From contig NC_060060.1 of assembly GCF_020283565.1 (NCBI RefSeq), positions 14,880,001-14,944,000 on the forward strand: 64,000 nt of DNA, written 5' to 3'. Below, in pieces: positions 1 to 11,176 of this stretch (position 1 is its first letter; the number at the start of each line of letters is the position of its first letter). The translations under genes and the position numbers were made by a program. The DNA comes from Trifolium pratense (Eukaryota; Streptophyta; Magnoliopsida; Fabales; Fabaceae). Under the pieces are notes generated by a model. It had not been told where the DNA came from and did not search any database. It saw only the letters and a list, made by a program, of their open reading frames with translations.

Positions 1-110
1 GTCTCGTCCCGAACTCATCGTAGAAGACATCCAATATTTTTCTTAAGAGGTTCCCCTAAATAATTCCGTACTTGCAATCCTTTACAAGAACGACGTCCAC
101 TCGTCCACAC

Positions 111-353
111 TCAACATTGTCGAGTGGCCACGTCCAATGCCACTTCCAAGAATCCCTTGTAGTTTTGATTCGCTCCAAGTCCATCTTTCCTTTTCACCCA
201 TAGGACTGATGCTCCCCACGGAGACACACTTGGCCTAATAAATCTTTTTCCAATTCCACATCCGACTTGATAAGCGCCAAACGTAGTTGAATCACGGATT
301 GGTTGAAGACACACATTAACGAAACGAGTTAATGCGCCAATACTAGCAAACAA
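111..353 (-). pseudogene. Reverse transcriptase fragment (Ty3/gypsy-like)
   Basis: The minus strand encodes a stretch reading RPSVSPWGASVLWVKRKDG, which resembles the start of the Ty3/gypsy reverse-transcriptase domain (typically RPSxSPWGAPVLFVKKKDG). After that motif the expected MCIDYRxLN continuation is missing and the frame runs into unrelated sequence. Only about 25 residues are recognisable. The fragment lies about 115 bases from the primer-binding site, where a full element would have its leader and gag. It is best read as a pol remnant in a deleted or rearranged element. Confidence 0.5.
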
Positions 354-467
354 GACACACTGCTACCCACAAATGATTCGCTAACCCGACGCGAATCCAA
401 CTCTAAACTAACTGACCTCAGACTGTTAACTCATGTACACACTTTCCCTTTGAAGATCTACTGCCGA

Positions 468-479
468 GCTCTGATACCA
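468..479 (-). other. Primer-binding site (tRNA-iMet type)
   Basis: The minus strand reads TGGTATCAGAGC three bases inside the LTR edge. This is the classical plant retrotransposon primer site complementary to the 3' end of initiator tRNA-Met. It fixes the element orientation as minus. Confidence 0.8.
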
Positions 480-482
480 AAA

Positions 483-3400
483 TGTAACACCCCGTTTTTC
501 AAAGCATAAAAAGGGGTATTATTATTATTTTTTTTTTTTAACAACACGCTTAAATAAAATGGCGCGCGTGAACGCCCGCAGCTATCTCGGCAATTCGTCA
601 TTCAATAGAAAAATAAATATAACATCAACACATTATATTACAGGGCTTCCTCGAAGCAAAGTGTGTACCTGAATAATTTACAAACAGCGGATACATTAAG
701 TTCATCAACCAAAAGACACGAGTTATGAACCGAATATATCACAAGGCCAAAAGGCACTAAACATGTCTGAGTATAAATGTATAAGACATACAGTCATCCA
801 AAATACAACTAGGCCCTAAGCCTAACCAAAAATGTAGCCTAACAAGCGCTACTCTCTACACTCCGGGATAGTCCACGAAGTCCTCGCCATCCTCATGACC
901 CACAGTCTCGCTAGGCTCTCCGTCATCTAAGGTGGGGGATAACCCGTTCATTTATCACATACAAAGCAAGGGTCACCAACTGGAAACAAGTATAAAAATA
1001 CCAAATACACATACCAAAAGCCAAGTACCAAAACGGAAAGCGAGTAAACGTCAAACATATTCTCAACACCAAGAATAATAAATAAAGTGCACACATAGCC
1101 TAATGCAAAACCTCTAATGAATGAACGTGATAACCGTCACTGGTTACCACTGTGAAATAACCGTCACTGGTTAAGTCACATGCATGAATTCCGGAATTTA
1201 ACCTCACCGCAGCGAGTCGTAGGGTCACTCCTACTAAAAGGGTGCAGTCGTCACTGACAAACACCGACTCAATAAATCCCGTAGGATTAGGTGGTCCCAT
1301 CTGACACACCCCGTGCAGTCGTCACTGACTTACACGACTATGAATGCATGAGCATATTATTTTCTTTTCACATACATAGGGCAGTCTTCACTGACTTACC
1401 CCGTGCAGTCGTCACTGACATACACGTTCACATATGCTCCTGCAAACAGTTACATATTCACATAATATGTAAAACAACAAAACAAGTATTCATCACGATC
1501 TCATATCGAGAATACATCACACGAATCATACCAAGCACTCACCAATTAGTCCACAAACAACAAACATACACTCATGTTATCGACGGAAGTAAGGCATAAA
1601 TAGAAAGGTGCCCTTACCTCGGCAAGCTTCCAAACAAATACGTTCTCACACTATTCTACGCTTTCTCGCTTCCTAAAAATAAGGAGCGGACAATGAATAA
1701 GTTTCTCCCAAATTATCTTATCGAAACTAAACCTATCTACAAAGGTCTAGAGGTGTCTAAGGCACTTCCTAACACTCTCGGATATTATTTCCGAGTCCTC
1801 CCCATAGTGATTAAAAATTCCCGAAGTTAAATACACTATTTTTCACAAAACAATCACATTTTCGACAAAATAGTTTTCAAACTAAAATGACCATAACTAA
1901 TTCAACTCTTGTCCACTCGAGACGAACCATACGCCAAACTCTTCGTCTCGAAAAGACGGATCAAATGGTTAAGTTTTGAGGGAACTGAAACAATTTTAAA
2001 TGGACGAAAATGCCCCTGCACAGTTCGTCCAGAATTGAGAAATCAAGGCATTCTCCCACAAATTTTCATTTTCAAAGCATACCATTGCTCTCTATGGTTT
2101 TAAACTTCAAAGGACACTTACATACACTACCAAAACACTTGAAAACAACCTAAAAATTGTACGAAAATATCTCGACAAAATAATCGAGTTTTTCTTGCGT
2201 CGCAAGTTTCAAGTTTTTCTTTCCAAATACAATCCTATAATCAAACTTTGACCCACCTATGATCATTTCATCAAAGCATGCTCATTTTTCACAAAATTGT
2301 GGACTTAGAAAAATTTTCCCCCCCCCCACACAAGCTCTAGGTTCTGCCCTTAAAAAACAAAGTGGCCCTTCCGCTCAAAATTTTTCGCTTCCGAGGGCAT
2401 GGTAATATCCCATAATACCCCCGAGTTACTAATCCAAGCCCCAAAAAATTTTCCGGGCAAAGCCTCAAATTTCGAAAATTCAATTTTAGGTTCTTTAACA
2501 CACATACAACACTAAAACCATTTTTTTCCCAAAAATTTTTGCATGGTAATTCGCCCTAGGCCACCATTGTGCCTCCCTCAAAGCCCTGACAAATTTTGAA
2601 ACCTCTCCCACACTTTTCCGAAATTTCTCATGACCAAAAGTTTTGAAAATAAGGACCACACTCAAAATTTTCCAATGCAAAGTCCTAGCTAGCATCTATT
2701 AGTTCACATGGCCATGGAATTGATCAACCAAACCACTTTGAGCATCAAAACAAAAGTTTCTAAAAATATGTTCATAAAATCCTCAAGAACACACTCAAAA
2801 TTATTTTTCCTTGTTTCACAAAAATTAAAGCCATAATCTAACATCCATTTCTCTACTAAGCTCATAAACAACACCAAAAAGAAAAGCACAAAACAATTTT
2901 TCAAAGTTATGATCATTTCAAATAAGTTTTTCAAACCCTAACAAAAGATTTTATGAAAATCTTAATCACCATGGAAATCACAACATGCCAAGCTTAAACA
3001 AGCTTAAATACTACTCCTAAACACTTCCCTAGAACCACAAACAACCAAAACTAATTTCTAGAAAACTAATTCTCAAGAACATAACCCAAAAATTCCTAGA
3101 ATCATGAGTTTTAACCAAGCAAAAGACAAGGAGAAGGTTAGTTACCTTAAGAGAAGTGATTTCCTTGCAAGTTCTATGGATTTCCCTAGCTTGGAATGAG
3201 ATGATTTGGTGATGAAATGAAAAATTGGTGAAGGTATGAAAATGGGGGATGGCTTCACGGTTTGGAGAGGAAGAGAAATGGAAAAATTCAGATTTTTCTA
3301 AGTCCCCAAAGAAGCTAAACCTCCTTACTATACATTGGTCTTGGTCACTCTTGGCCATTGGATCAAAAGCACTTTCTCTAGATCAAATCCTAGCCATCCA

Positions 3401-4420
3401 TTTTACTTTAACAAATATCTAGATATTTTCTCTCACGCCCCACAGCTCTCGCGCGCCGCGACGAGCAAAACTCGTAAAAACAGAAAACTTACGGAACGGA
3501 AGTCCGTCTCAAAATAATTCCAAAACTTATCGCCGAATCTTTTTCCGCGACTGTAATTTTCTTCCACACTCTCGAAAATTATTCTCAGGACATATCCTAA
3601 CTCACGCAGATATATAAATCTTCTATCTAAAATTTTACTGAATTCCGAAACCGTAGAATTTTACGACAGCGGGTAAACTATTGCCCGTTTTCTCAAAAAC
3701 TAGCATAACGCGAAAAATGAAATTCTAAAGACACAGGATCATCCTCATTCCTATAAGAAGACTAGGAAAACAAACCCCGTGTCATTCTGACATTCGAACA
3801 CAAAACAGGCACGATCTCAGCAAAATATATCGTAATAACGACGATACTCGAACTAATAACTCTCGAACTCTAATCAACCTATCTATAACTAATGGTCTTC
3901 CATAAGAAAAATCCAAATAGCATTCCTTAGCCCAACAACAAACCTCGGAAACGAAATCTACGCGAAAAACTAAGCAACAAAGGTCCCGGGTGCATAAACC
4001 CCTAAAGTCAACTAAAAGTCACAAAAGTCCACCTGTGAACAGTACCATGCGCCTATGCTCAGCCCCCATGGTCAGGTTTTGGCCTAAAATGGGCCTCTGC
4101 TGTGCCTGGCTCGAGTGCTAGCAAGTGTGGGAAAATTTTTGCGAATCCGCCTCTTACGGAAACGATCATAACTTGAGTTCTGGTTGTCCAATTGAGACGC
4201 ACCAATATTCGTTGGAAAGCTAACGAAGAGATCTACAACTTTCATGTTGACCATAAAAACCAAATCAAAACGTAAAGGGGTCAAAAAGGTACGAGTTTGT
4301 TCAGACTTCAACAAAACAACCAAAACCTTGTTTTTTTCATTTCCAAACTCAACATCCTTTCCACACTTAATTTACTCCATAAACTCATATAAATTAAAAG
4401 TGGAATTTAGGGGTCTTACA
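483..4420 (-). mobile_element. Long LTR (about 3.9 kb) of the left-edge retrotransposon
   Basis: It begins TGTAACACC just beyond a primer-binding site and ends TCTTACA. At that point the sequence switches abruptly to the tandem-unit sequence also found at 7835 and 11663 (TGGTGCAATGC). The ends are TG...CA. The left partner LTR lies outside the window, so the TSD cannot be checked (TGGTG at 4421 would be the right copy). No convincing coding sequence is present. Short ORFs in it have no recognisable domain. Internal short repeats occur at 1131-1425. Confidence 0.75.
1131..1425. repeat. Short subrepeats inside the long LTR
   Basis: Copies of GTGCAGTCGTCACTGAC or a close variant start near 1242, 1313, 1379 and 1403. 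An ACCGTCACTGGTTA motif occurs twice between 1131 and 1175. Such GTCACTG modules form a degenerate tandem cluster within the LTR. Their function is unknown. Confidence 0.6.
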
Positions 4421-4711
4421 TGGTGCAATGCATTTTTGTATAATTTTTTTTTCCATTAGCAAACATAAAGTATGATTTATTTTCATCAAAGTGAAAGTGT
4501 TGATAGTTATAAAAAAAAAAAGGAAAGAGAAAGAGTTAATATTGTTTTATTTTGATTAGCAACTCAATTTTTAATATTGTATGAGACAATATTGTAAAAG
4601 ACATTCATAAAAGAGATATTTTTAATTATTAGTTGAAAAAAAAATAGTAAAAAAACTGTGTATTTTTAATTAAAAATATTAATTATTGAAATTAATATTT
4701 ATAATTATAAG

Positions 4712-5066
4712 CTGTGTATTTTAGTCATTCCACATGATGTGAGGTCTGAACAAGTGTTCACATGTAAGAGGCAATCTTCATCTTACAGGTCAGTTTTAGA
4801 TTGTTGATTTCGGCCCAAGTCTCAATTATAAGTCGGTATCAGAGCCTCTCCACGATTCCTTGTGCCACTCGTTATCAGGTTTTCGCCATCGGGTCATCCA
4901 CTATTTATATCCACCCATCTAGCCCAATAACAATAGTGTTGGACGTAATGACATGTGTTTAGAAGCCCCACATCGAATGTGACTTGGTTTGGACAAGTGT
5001 TTATAAGTAAAAGACAATCTTCATCTTGCATTATGATTTTATAAGGTTGAGTTAGACACATCTTTA
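4712..5066 (+). mobile_element. TRIM-like remnant in unit 1
   Basis: Two related stretches of about 110 bp, one before 4832 and one from about 4945, share order and motifs (CACAT..ATGTG, GGxxxGGACAAGTGTT-type, CAATCTTCATCTT). They flank a GGTATCAGAGCC primer-site-like sequence at 4835-4846. This layout resembles a terminal-repeat retrotransposon in miniature. It predates the unit duplications because every unit carries it. Confidence 0.5.
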
Positions 5067-6333
5067 AATTCAAATCAAATTTTTTTTGTTGGGTTTTACT
5101 CCTTGCACTTTGAAAAATATTAGTTTTGGTCCTCAACATTAGTGAGTCTATTAAAAAAAGTGAAACTCAACAAATTGCCACCTCACCCGGCTCAATCATT
5201 TCATACCACATAGCATGGTAAAATTGTTTTTTTAAATTTAATTAAATCAAATAATAAAGTTTATTTACAACTTTTTTTAATTATTATTACTAGTGGCTAG
5301 ATGAGAAGGTTGCATGCTCGTCTATGTGATCCGCATTTCCTATTATGCTAACTTATGTTGAAGATATTCTAAAATTTTTATACATCTATTTTTTTATGAA
5401 TAGTTGGCTTTTAGAAAATAACAAATTAAGTCACATAGGGCGTTGAATTAAATGCAAAAATTATTAAGTGAAAATGTAGACATCTGATCAGATTGACTAT
5501 CTTCATTATTAACTGAGATATATACACGTCATAATAATAGAAAATGCGGTCAAAATATCTTGTCCCCGTCTGTCCACATTTTTTATTTTGGTAACGTATG
5601 TAAACAATTGTTATAAAGAGTTTATAACAGATCAACGACGTTCTTTAAGATAAAGCCCCTACAACCGGAAACTACAAAATAACAGATTAACTATTCGCTC
5701 ACCCTAGAAATCCATACAAGCCCCCTAAAATTACTAAATTAACCCTCTCGTTTTTTAGGATGCGAGCACTTTTCACACTTTAAGTAGCGAGTGACAATAT
5801 TTTTAACTCAAACCCAGCGTCTGCGCCCCCATTGATGGAAACAATCATGAAAAAAAGGACTTTGCATCCTAGAATACATTTAAAGACCCCTTTTTCAACA
5901 AAATTACCTAATTCTTAAATTTTATCTTATGTAAATTTTGTGACAAAAATAGAGTCACATATCAATGTTTTTCTCTCTAAATTTGTGATATTTGATTTCA
6001 GTTTTTTTTACTAGTGTTAAATAAAATTGTTACCGAAAGTTATCTTGATATGGTTAAAGTAGTCATGTTATATTAAATTTATCTTCTTGTTTTTTTTTTT
6101 TCTGTAAAACAAAATTTTAGATATGTCGAGACTCACCCCATAAACAATAAGGAAGAAGCACCAACCTTAATGACGATTTATGTATAACCTTATAATTGTA
6201 GGAATCCGGATGTAAACAAAATTACACAAGACAATAATAAAGTGAACAATTATCTTAATTTGACTAGTTGTTTTATTGTTTTATTATTGGTACAATGATT
6301 ATAACCATTTCATGACGAATCAAACTTTGAATC

Positions 6334-7215
6334 TTAATTCATATAAAAATATGTAGTCCTGGGATGTCCTACACCAGGTGGGCTAGGTCCCGAATCTGTT
6401 GGAAAGAAAGTGTCATCACCATCCTTATTAGGATGTCCTACACCAGGTGGGCTAGGTCCCGAATCTGTTGGAAAGAAAGTGTCATCACCACCCTTATTAG
6501 GATGTCCTACACCAGGTGGGCTAGGTCCCGAATCTGTTGGAAAGAAAGTGCCATCACCACCCTTATTAGGATGTCCTACCCCAGGTGGGCTTGGTCCTGA
6601 ATCTGTTGGAAAGAAAGTGCCATCACCACCCTTATTAGGATGTCCTACACCAGGTGGGCTTGGTCCCGAATCTGTTGGAAACAAAGTGTCATCAACACCT
6701 TTATTAGGATGTCCTACACCAGGTGGGCTAGGTCCCGAATCTGTTGGAAAGAAAGTGGAATCACCACCCTTATTAGGATGTCCTACACCAGGTGGGCTTG
6801 GTCCCGAATCTGTTGGATAGAAAGTGTCATCACCACCCTTATTAGGATGTCCTACACCAGGTGGGCTAGGTCCCGAATCTGTTGGAAAGAAAGTGTCATC
6901 ACCACCCTTATTAGGATGTCCTACACCAGGTGGGCTTGGTCCCGAATCTGTTGGAAAGAAAGTGCCATCACCACCCTTAATAGGATGTCCTACACCAGGT
7001 GGGCTTGGTCCCGAATCTGTTGGAAAGAAAGTGCCATCACCACCCTTAATAGGATGTCCTACACCAGGTGGGCTTGGTCCCGAATCTGTTGGAAAGAAAG
7101 TGCCATCACCACCCTTATTATCATCATTTAGAAACCGTAATGCATCCATTGAACGGATGTTTGACATGATAAAAAGGAGAAGAAAAAAAGTCAATGACAT
7201 GTTTTTCTCGACCAT
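6334..7215 (-). CDS. Multi-repeat secreted peptide precursor, CEP/PIP-like, copy 1 (11 repeats)
   Basis: The predicted product is 293 residues. The first in-frame ATG is at 7215; codons upstream of it contain no ATG before an in-frame stop. Residues about 6-20 (MSLTFFLLLFIMSN) are a hydrophobic signal-peptide core. From residue 34 there are 11 tandem 23-residue repeats of the form KGGDGTFFPTDSGPSPPGVGHPN, ending in a short tail. The motif SGPSPPGVGH fits the SGPSxxGxGH signature of PAMP-induced peptides (PIP/PIP-like). FFPT...GVGH also resembles the CEP consensus xFRPTxPGxSPGxGH with one extra proline. Known relatives are secreted, processed and proline-hydroxylated ligands of leucine-rich-repeat receptor kinases. 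Multiple identical cores suggest several mature peptides per precursor. The family call is inference from the motif, and expression is unproven. Confidence 0.75.
   Translation of the reverse strand: MVEKNMSLTFFLLLFIMSNIRSMDALRFLNDDNKGGDGTFFPTDSGPSPPGVGHPIKGGDGTFFPTDSGPSPPGVGHPIKGGDGTFFPTDSGPSPPGVGHPNKGGDDTFFPTDSGPSPPGVGHPNKGGDDTFYPTDSGPSPPGVGHPNKGGDSTFFPTDSGPSPPGVGHPNKGVDDTLFPTDSGPSPPGVGHPNKGGDGTFFPTDSGPSPPGVGHPNKGGDGTFFPTDSGPSPPGVGHPNKGGDDTFFPTDSGPSPPGVGHPNKDGDDTFFPTDSGPSPPGVGHPRTTYFYMN
6361..7116 (-). repeat. 69-bp in-frame minisatellite, 11 copies
   Basis: Eleven tandem 69-bp copies (the last one 66 bp) form the repeat domain of peptide gene 1. Base changes between copies fall mainly in the GGD[G/D/S] linker codons or are silent within the SGPSPPGVGH core. 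Confidence 0.95.
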
Positions 7216-7340
7216 GATGAAGCTCTTCAAGCTAAAAATGCTTAAAATTGCTTACTAGCTTTTGAATTAAGGGAGAGAAACAAGTTATGATCTTTAAACA
7301 AAATCAAAATATAATGATAGTGATATAAGATGAGAGTGAT

Positions 7341-7347
7341 ATTTATA
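7341..7347 (-). promoter_or_regulatory. Putative TATA box of peptide gene 1
   Basis: The minus strand reads TATAAAT about 125-130 bases upstream of the ATG. The same heptamer sits at the same distance in all five gene-bearing units. This is consistent with a core promoter, but it lies in AT-rich DNA and is untested. Confidence 0.4.
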
Positions 7348-8126
7348 TTTAACATGACAGCTAAGTTAACCTAGTTAAATAGACTTATTTTGGTCAAAAA
7401 CTTTTTTTTTTTGGTACAATATTTTGGTCAATTTTATTCTTTCTTTTTTCGGTACAAAGTTTGGTCAAAACATTCATTTTTGACAGAATAAATGTATAAA
7501 ACTTAAGGAAAAAAAAATACTATGTAAATAAATCACATTTTACCAAAACAAAATATGTAAATAAAAGATATTTTACCAAAAATATTAAAACAATTTGGCT
7601 TTAATATAATGAAATAATCTTATTGATAAAAAAAAGGAAATATGCATAATGTATATTCATATTGGATATATGTGTTAAGCATATCAATTAAAATTTCAGA
7701 ATAAAGCACAATCGAAAAAGATAAAGAAAAATATATTAAGTTCAAAAGCATGATACCAATTATATTTATTTTATAGAATTATAATAATAAAATTACTAAA
7801 TTCTTTTGGTCAAAGATAAATTACTTAATTGTTGGTGCAATGCATTTTTGTATAATATTTTTTTTTTCCATTAGCAAACATAAAGTATGATTTATTTTCA
7901 CCAAAGTGAAAGTGTTGATAGTTATAAAAAAAAAAAGGAAAGAGAAAGAGTTAATATTGTTTTATTTTGATTAGCAACTCAATTTTTAATATTGTATGAG
8001 ACAATATTGTAAAAGACATTCATAAAAGAGATATTTTTAATTATTAGTTGAAAAAAAAATAGTAAAAAAACTGTGTATTTTTAATTAAAAATATTAATTA
8101 TTGAAATTAATATTTATAATTATAAG

Positions 8127-8481
8127 CTGTGTATTTTAGTCATTCCACATGATGTGAGGTCTGAACAAGTGTTCACATGTAAGAGGCAATCTTCATCTTA
8201 CAAGTCAGTTTTAGATTGTTGATTTCGGCCCAAGTCTCAATTATAAGTCGGTATCAGAGCCTCTCCACGATTCCTTGTGCCACTCGTTATCAGGTTTTCG
8301 CCATCGGGTCATCCACTATTTATATCCACCCATCTAGCCCAATAACAATAGTGTTGGACGTAATGACATGTGTTTAGAAGCCCCACATCGAATGTGACTT
8401 GGTTTGGACAAGTGTTTATAAGTAAAAGACAATCTTCATCTTGCATTATGATTTTATAAGGTTGAGTTAGACACATCTTTA
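8127..8481 (+). mobile_element. TRIM-like remnant in unit 2
   Basis: This is the duplicate of the unit 1 element, with the GGTATCAGAGCC primer-site-like sequence at 8250-8261 between two related arms of about 110 bp. Confidence 0.5.
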
Positions 8482-9748
8482 AATTCAAATCAAATTTTTT
8501 TTGTTGGGTTTTACTCCTTGCACTTTGAAAAATATTAGTTTTGGTCCTCAACATTAGTGAGTCTATTAAAAAAAGTGAAACTCAACAAATTGCCACCTCA
8601 CCCGGCTCAATCATTTCATACCACATAGCATGGTAAAATTGTTTTTTTAAATTTAATTAAATCAAATAATAAAGTTTATTTACAACTTTTTTTAATTATT
8701 ATTACTAGTGGCTAGATGAGAAGGTTGCATGCTCGTCTATGTGATCCGCATTTCCTATTATGCTAACTTATGTTGAAGATATTCTAAAATTTTTATACAT
8801 CTATTTTTTTATGAATAGTTGGCTTTTAGAAAATAACAAATTAAGTCACATAGGGCGTTGAATTAAATGCAAAAATTATTAAGTGAAAATGTAGACATCT
8901 GATCAGATTGACTATCTTCATTATTAACTGAGATATATACACGTCATAATAATAGAAAATGCGGTCAAAATATCTTGTCCCCGTCTGTCCACATTTTTTA
9001 TTTTGGTAACGTATGTAAACAATTGTTATAAAGAGTTTATAACAGATCAACGACGTTCTTTAAGATAAAGCCCCTACAACCGGAAACTACAAAATAAGAG
9101 ATTAACTATTCGCTCACCCTAGAAATCCATACAAGCCCCCTAAAATTACTAAATTAACCCTCTCGTTTTTTAGGATGCGAGCACTTTTCACACTTTAAGT
9201 AGCGAGTGACAATATTTTTAACTCAAACCCAGCGTCTGCGCCCCCATTGATGGAAACAATCATGAAAAAAAGGACTTTGCATCCTAGAATACATTTAAAG
9301 ACCCCTTTTTCAACAAAATTACCTAATTCTTAAATTTTATCTTATGTAAATTTTGTGACAAAAATAGAGTCACATATCAATGTTTTTCTCTCTAAATTTG
9401 TGATATTTGATTTCAGTTTTTTTTACTAGTGTTAAATAAAATTGTTACCGAAAGTTATCTTGATATGGTTAAAGTAGTCATGTTATATTAAATTTATCTT
9501 CTTGTTTTTTTTTTTTCTGTAAAACAAAATTTTAGATATGTCGAGACTCACCCCATAAACAATAAGGAAGAAGCACCAACCTTAATGACGATTTATGTAT
9601 AACCTTATAATTGTAGGAATCCAGATGTAAACAAAATTACACAAGACAATAATAAAGTGAACAATTATCTTAATTTGACTAGTTGTTTTATTGTTTTATT
9701 ATTGGTACAATGATTATAACCATTTCATGACGAATCAAACTTTGAATC

Positions 9749-11044
9749 TTAATTCATATAAAAATATGTAGTCCTGGGATGTCCTACACCAGGTGGGCTA
9801 GGTCCCGAATCTGTTGGAAAGAAAGTGTCATCACTATCCTTATTAGGATGTCCTACACCAGGTGGGCTAGGTCCCGAATCTGTTGGAAAGAAAGTGTCAT
9901 CACCACCCTTATTAGGATGTCCTACACCAGGTGGGCTAGGTCCCGAATCTGTTGGAAAGAAAGTGCCATTACCACCCTTATTAGGATGTCCTACCCCAGG
10001 TGGGCTTGGTCCTGAATCTGTTGGAAAGAAAGTGCCATCACCACCCTTATTAGGATGTCCTACACCAGGTGGGCTTGGTCCCGAATCTGTTGGAAACAAA
10101 GTGTCATCAACACCTTTATTAGGATGTCCTACACCAGGTGGGCTAGGTCCCGAATCTGTTGGAAAGAAAGTGGAATCACCACCCTTATTAGGATGTCCTA
10201 CACCAGGTGGGCTAGGTCCCGAATCTGTTGGAAAGAAAGTGCCATCACCACCCTTATTAGGATGTCCTACACCAGGTGGGCTTGGTCCTGAATCTGTTGG
10301 ATAGAAAGTGTCATCACCACCCTTATTAGGATGTCCTACACCAGGTGGGCTAGGTCCCGAATCTGTTGGAAAGAAAGTGTCATCACCACCCTTATTAGGA
10401 TGTCCTACACCAGGTGGGCTAGGTCCCGAATCTGTTGGAAAGAAAGTGGAATCACCACCCTTATTAGGATGTCCTACACCAGGTGGGCTAGGTCCCGAAT
10501 CTGTTGGAAAGAAAGTGCCATCACCACCCTTATTAGGATGTCCTACACCAGGTGGGCTTGGTCCTGAATCTGTTGGATAGAAAGTGTCATCACCACCCTT
10601 ATTAGGATGTCCTACACCAGGTGGGCTAGGTCCCGAATCTGTTGGAAAGAAAGTGTCATCACCACCCTTATTAGGATGTCCTACACCAGGTGGGCTAGGT
10701 CCCGAATCTGTTGGAAAGAAAGTGCCATCACCACCCTTATTAGGATGTCCTACACCAGGTGGGCTTGGTCCCGAATCTGTTGGAAAGAAAGTGCCATCAC
10801 CACCCTTAATAGGATGTCCTACACCAGGTGGGCTTGGTCCCGAATCTGTTGGAAAGAAAGTGCCATCACCACCCTTAATAGGATGTCCTACACCAGGTGG
10901 GCTTGGTCCCGAATCTGTTGGAAAGAAAGTGCCATCACCACCCTTATTATCATCATTTAGAAACCGTAATGCATCCATTGAACGGATGTTTGACATGATA
11001 AAAAGGAGAAGAAAAAAAGTCAATGACATGTTTTTCTCGACCAT
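9749..11044 (-). CDS. Multi-repeat secreted peptide precursor, CEP/PIP-like, copy 2 (17 repeats)
   Basis: The predicted product is 431 residues from the ATG at 11044. It has the same signal segment and C-terminal tail as copy 1, with 17 repeats of 23 residues. All 17 keep SGPSPPGVGH unchanged. Repeats 5-8 (linkers GGDD, GGDD with FYPT, GGDG, GGDS) recur in the same order as repeats 9-12. This indicates an internal block duplication of four repeats (276 bp). The role is inferred as for copy 1: a secreted precursor that could release many copies of a short hydroxyprolinated signalling peptide. Neighbouring genes in the array are paralogues in the same orientation, and spacing to the next coding copy is a little over 2.5 kb on either side. 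Confidence 0.75.
   Translation of the reverse strand: MVEKNMSLTFFLLLFIMSNIRSMDALRFLNDDNKGGDGTFFPTDSGPSPPGVGHPIKGGDGTFFPTDSGPSPPGVGHPIKGGDGTFFPTDSGPSPPGVGHPNKGGDGTFFPTDSGPSPPGVGHPNKGGDDTFFPTDSGPSPPGVGHPNKGGDDTFYPTDSGPSPPGVGHPNKGGDGTFFPTDSGPSPPGVGHPNKGGDSTFFPTDSGPSPPGVGHPNKGGDDTFFPTDSGPSPPGVGHPNKGGDDTFYPTDSGPSPPGVGHPNKGGDGTFFPTDSGPSPPGVGHPNKGGDSTFFPTDSGPSPPGVGHPNKGVDDTLFPTDSGPSPPGVGHPNKGGDGTFFPTDSGPSPPGVGHPNKGGNGTFFPTDSGPSPPGVGHPNKGGDDTFFPTDSGPSPPGVGHPNKDSDDTFFPTDSGPSPPGVGHPRTTYFYMN
9776..10945 (-). repeat. 69-bp in-frame minisatellite, 17 copies
   Basis: This is the repeat domain of peptide gene 2. It contains a higher-order duplication of a four-copy block (repeats 5-8 equal 9-12 at the protein level). 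Confidence 0.95.
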
Positions 11045-11169
11045 GATGAAGCTCTTCAAGCTAAAAATGCTTAAAATTGCTTACTAGCTTTTGAATTAAG
11101 GGAGAGAAACAAGTTATGATCTTTAAACAAAATCAAAATATAATGATAGTGATATAAGATGAGAGTGAT

Positions 11170-11176
11170 ATTTATA
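11170..11176 (-). promoter_or_regulatory. Putative TATA box of peptide gene 2
   Basis: The minus strand reads TATAAAT about 126-132 bases upstream of the ATG, at the same position as in the paralogous units. Confidence 0.4.

Larger units (their letters stand above)
1..482 (-). mobile_element. Internal end of a long-LTR (Ty3-type or LARD) retrotransposon, partial
   Basis: This is the internal stretch next to the 5' LTR of a minus-oriented LTR retrotransposon that continues beyond the left edge of the window. The orientation follows from the primer-binding site, which abuts the LTR at 483 and reads TGGTATCAGAGC on the minus strand. No gag reading frame follows the primer-binding site. Instead there is only a short reverse-transcriptase-like piece, so the element looks like a deletion derivative. 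Confidence 0.7.
4421..7830. repeat. Tandem array unit 1 (left end truncated by the LTR element)
   Basis: This is the first of the repeated 3.4-3.9 kb units. It contains AT-rich sequence, a TRIM-like remnant (4712-5066), more AT-rich non-coding sequence to 6333, peptide gene 1 (6334-7215) and its upstream region to 7830. The same order and nearly the same bases recur in units 2 and 3. Between 5067 and 6333 I see no gene. Small ORFs there recur in other units only because the DNA is duplicated. Confidence 0.85.

Noticed and set aside
4835..4846. tRNA gene suggested by GGTATCAGAGCC sequences
   Set aside because: These are retrotransposon primer-binding sites complementary to a tRNA 3' end. No cloverleaf surrounds them.
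4894..5635. Recurring 81-codon and 69-codon minus-strand ORFs in each unit spacer
   Set aside because: They recur because the units are duplicated. One overlaps the TRIM-like element, and the 69-codon ORF changes frame in unit 5. There is no recognisable domain and no sign of coding constraint.
6361..7116. CRISPR array
   Set aside because: The repeats are directly adjacent, coding and 69 bp long with no unique spacers. The setting is a plant genome.
6334..7215. Extensin-like or other structural proline-rich protein
   Set aside because: There are no SPPPP or tyrosine cross-link motifs. The repeats end in GVGH and contain SGPS, as in secreted signalling peptides.
7216..7230. A start codon five codons upstream in the peptide genes
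   Set aside because: The codon there is TTG, not ATG. The first in-frame ATG (7215 in gene 1 and equivalents) is used instead.
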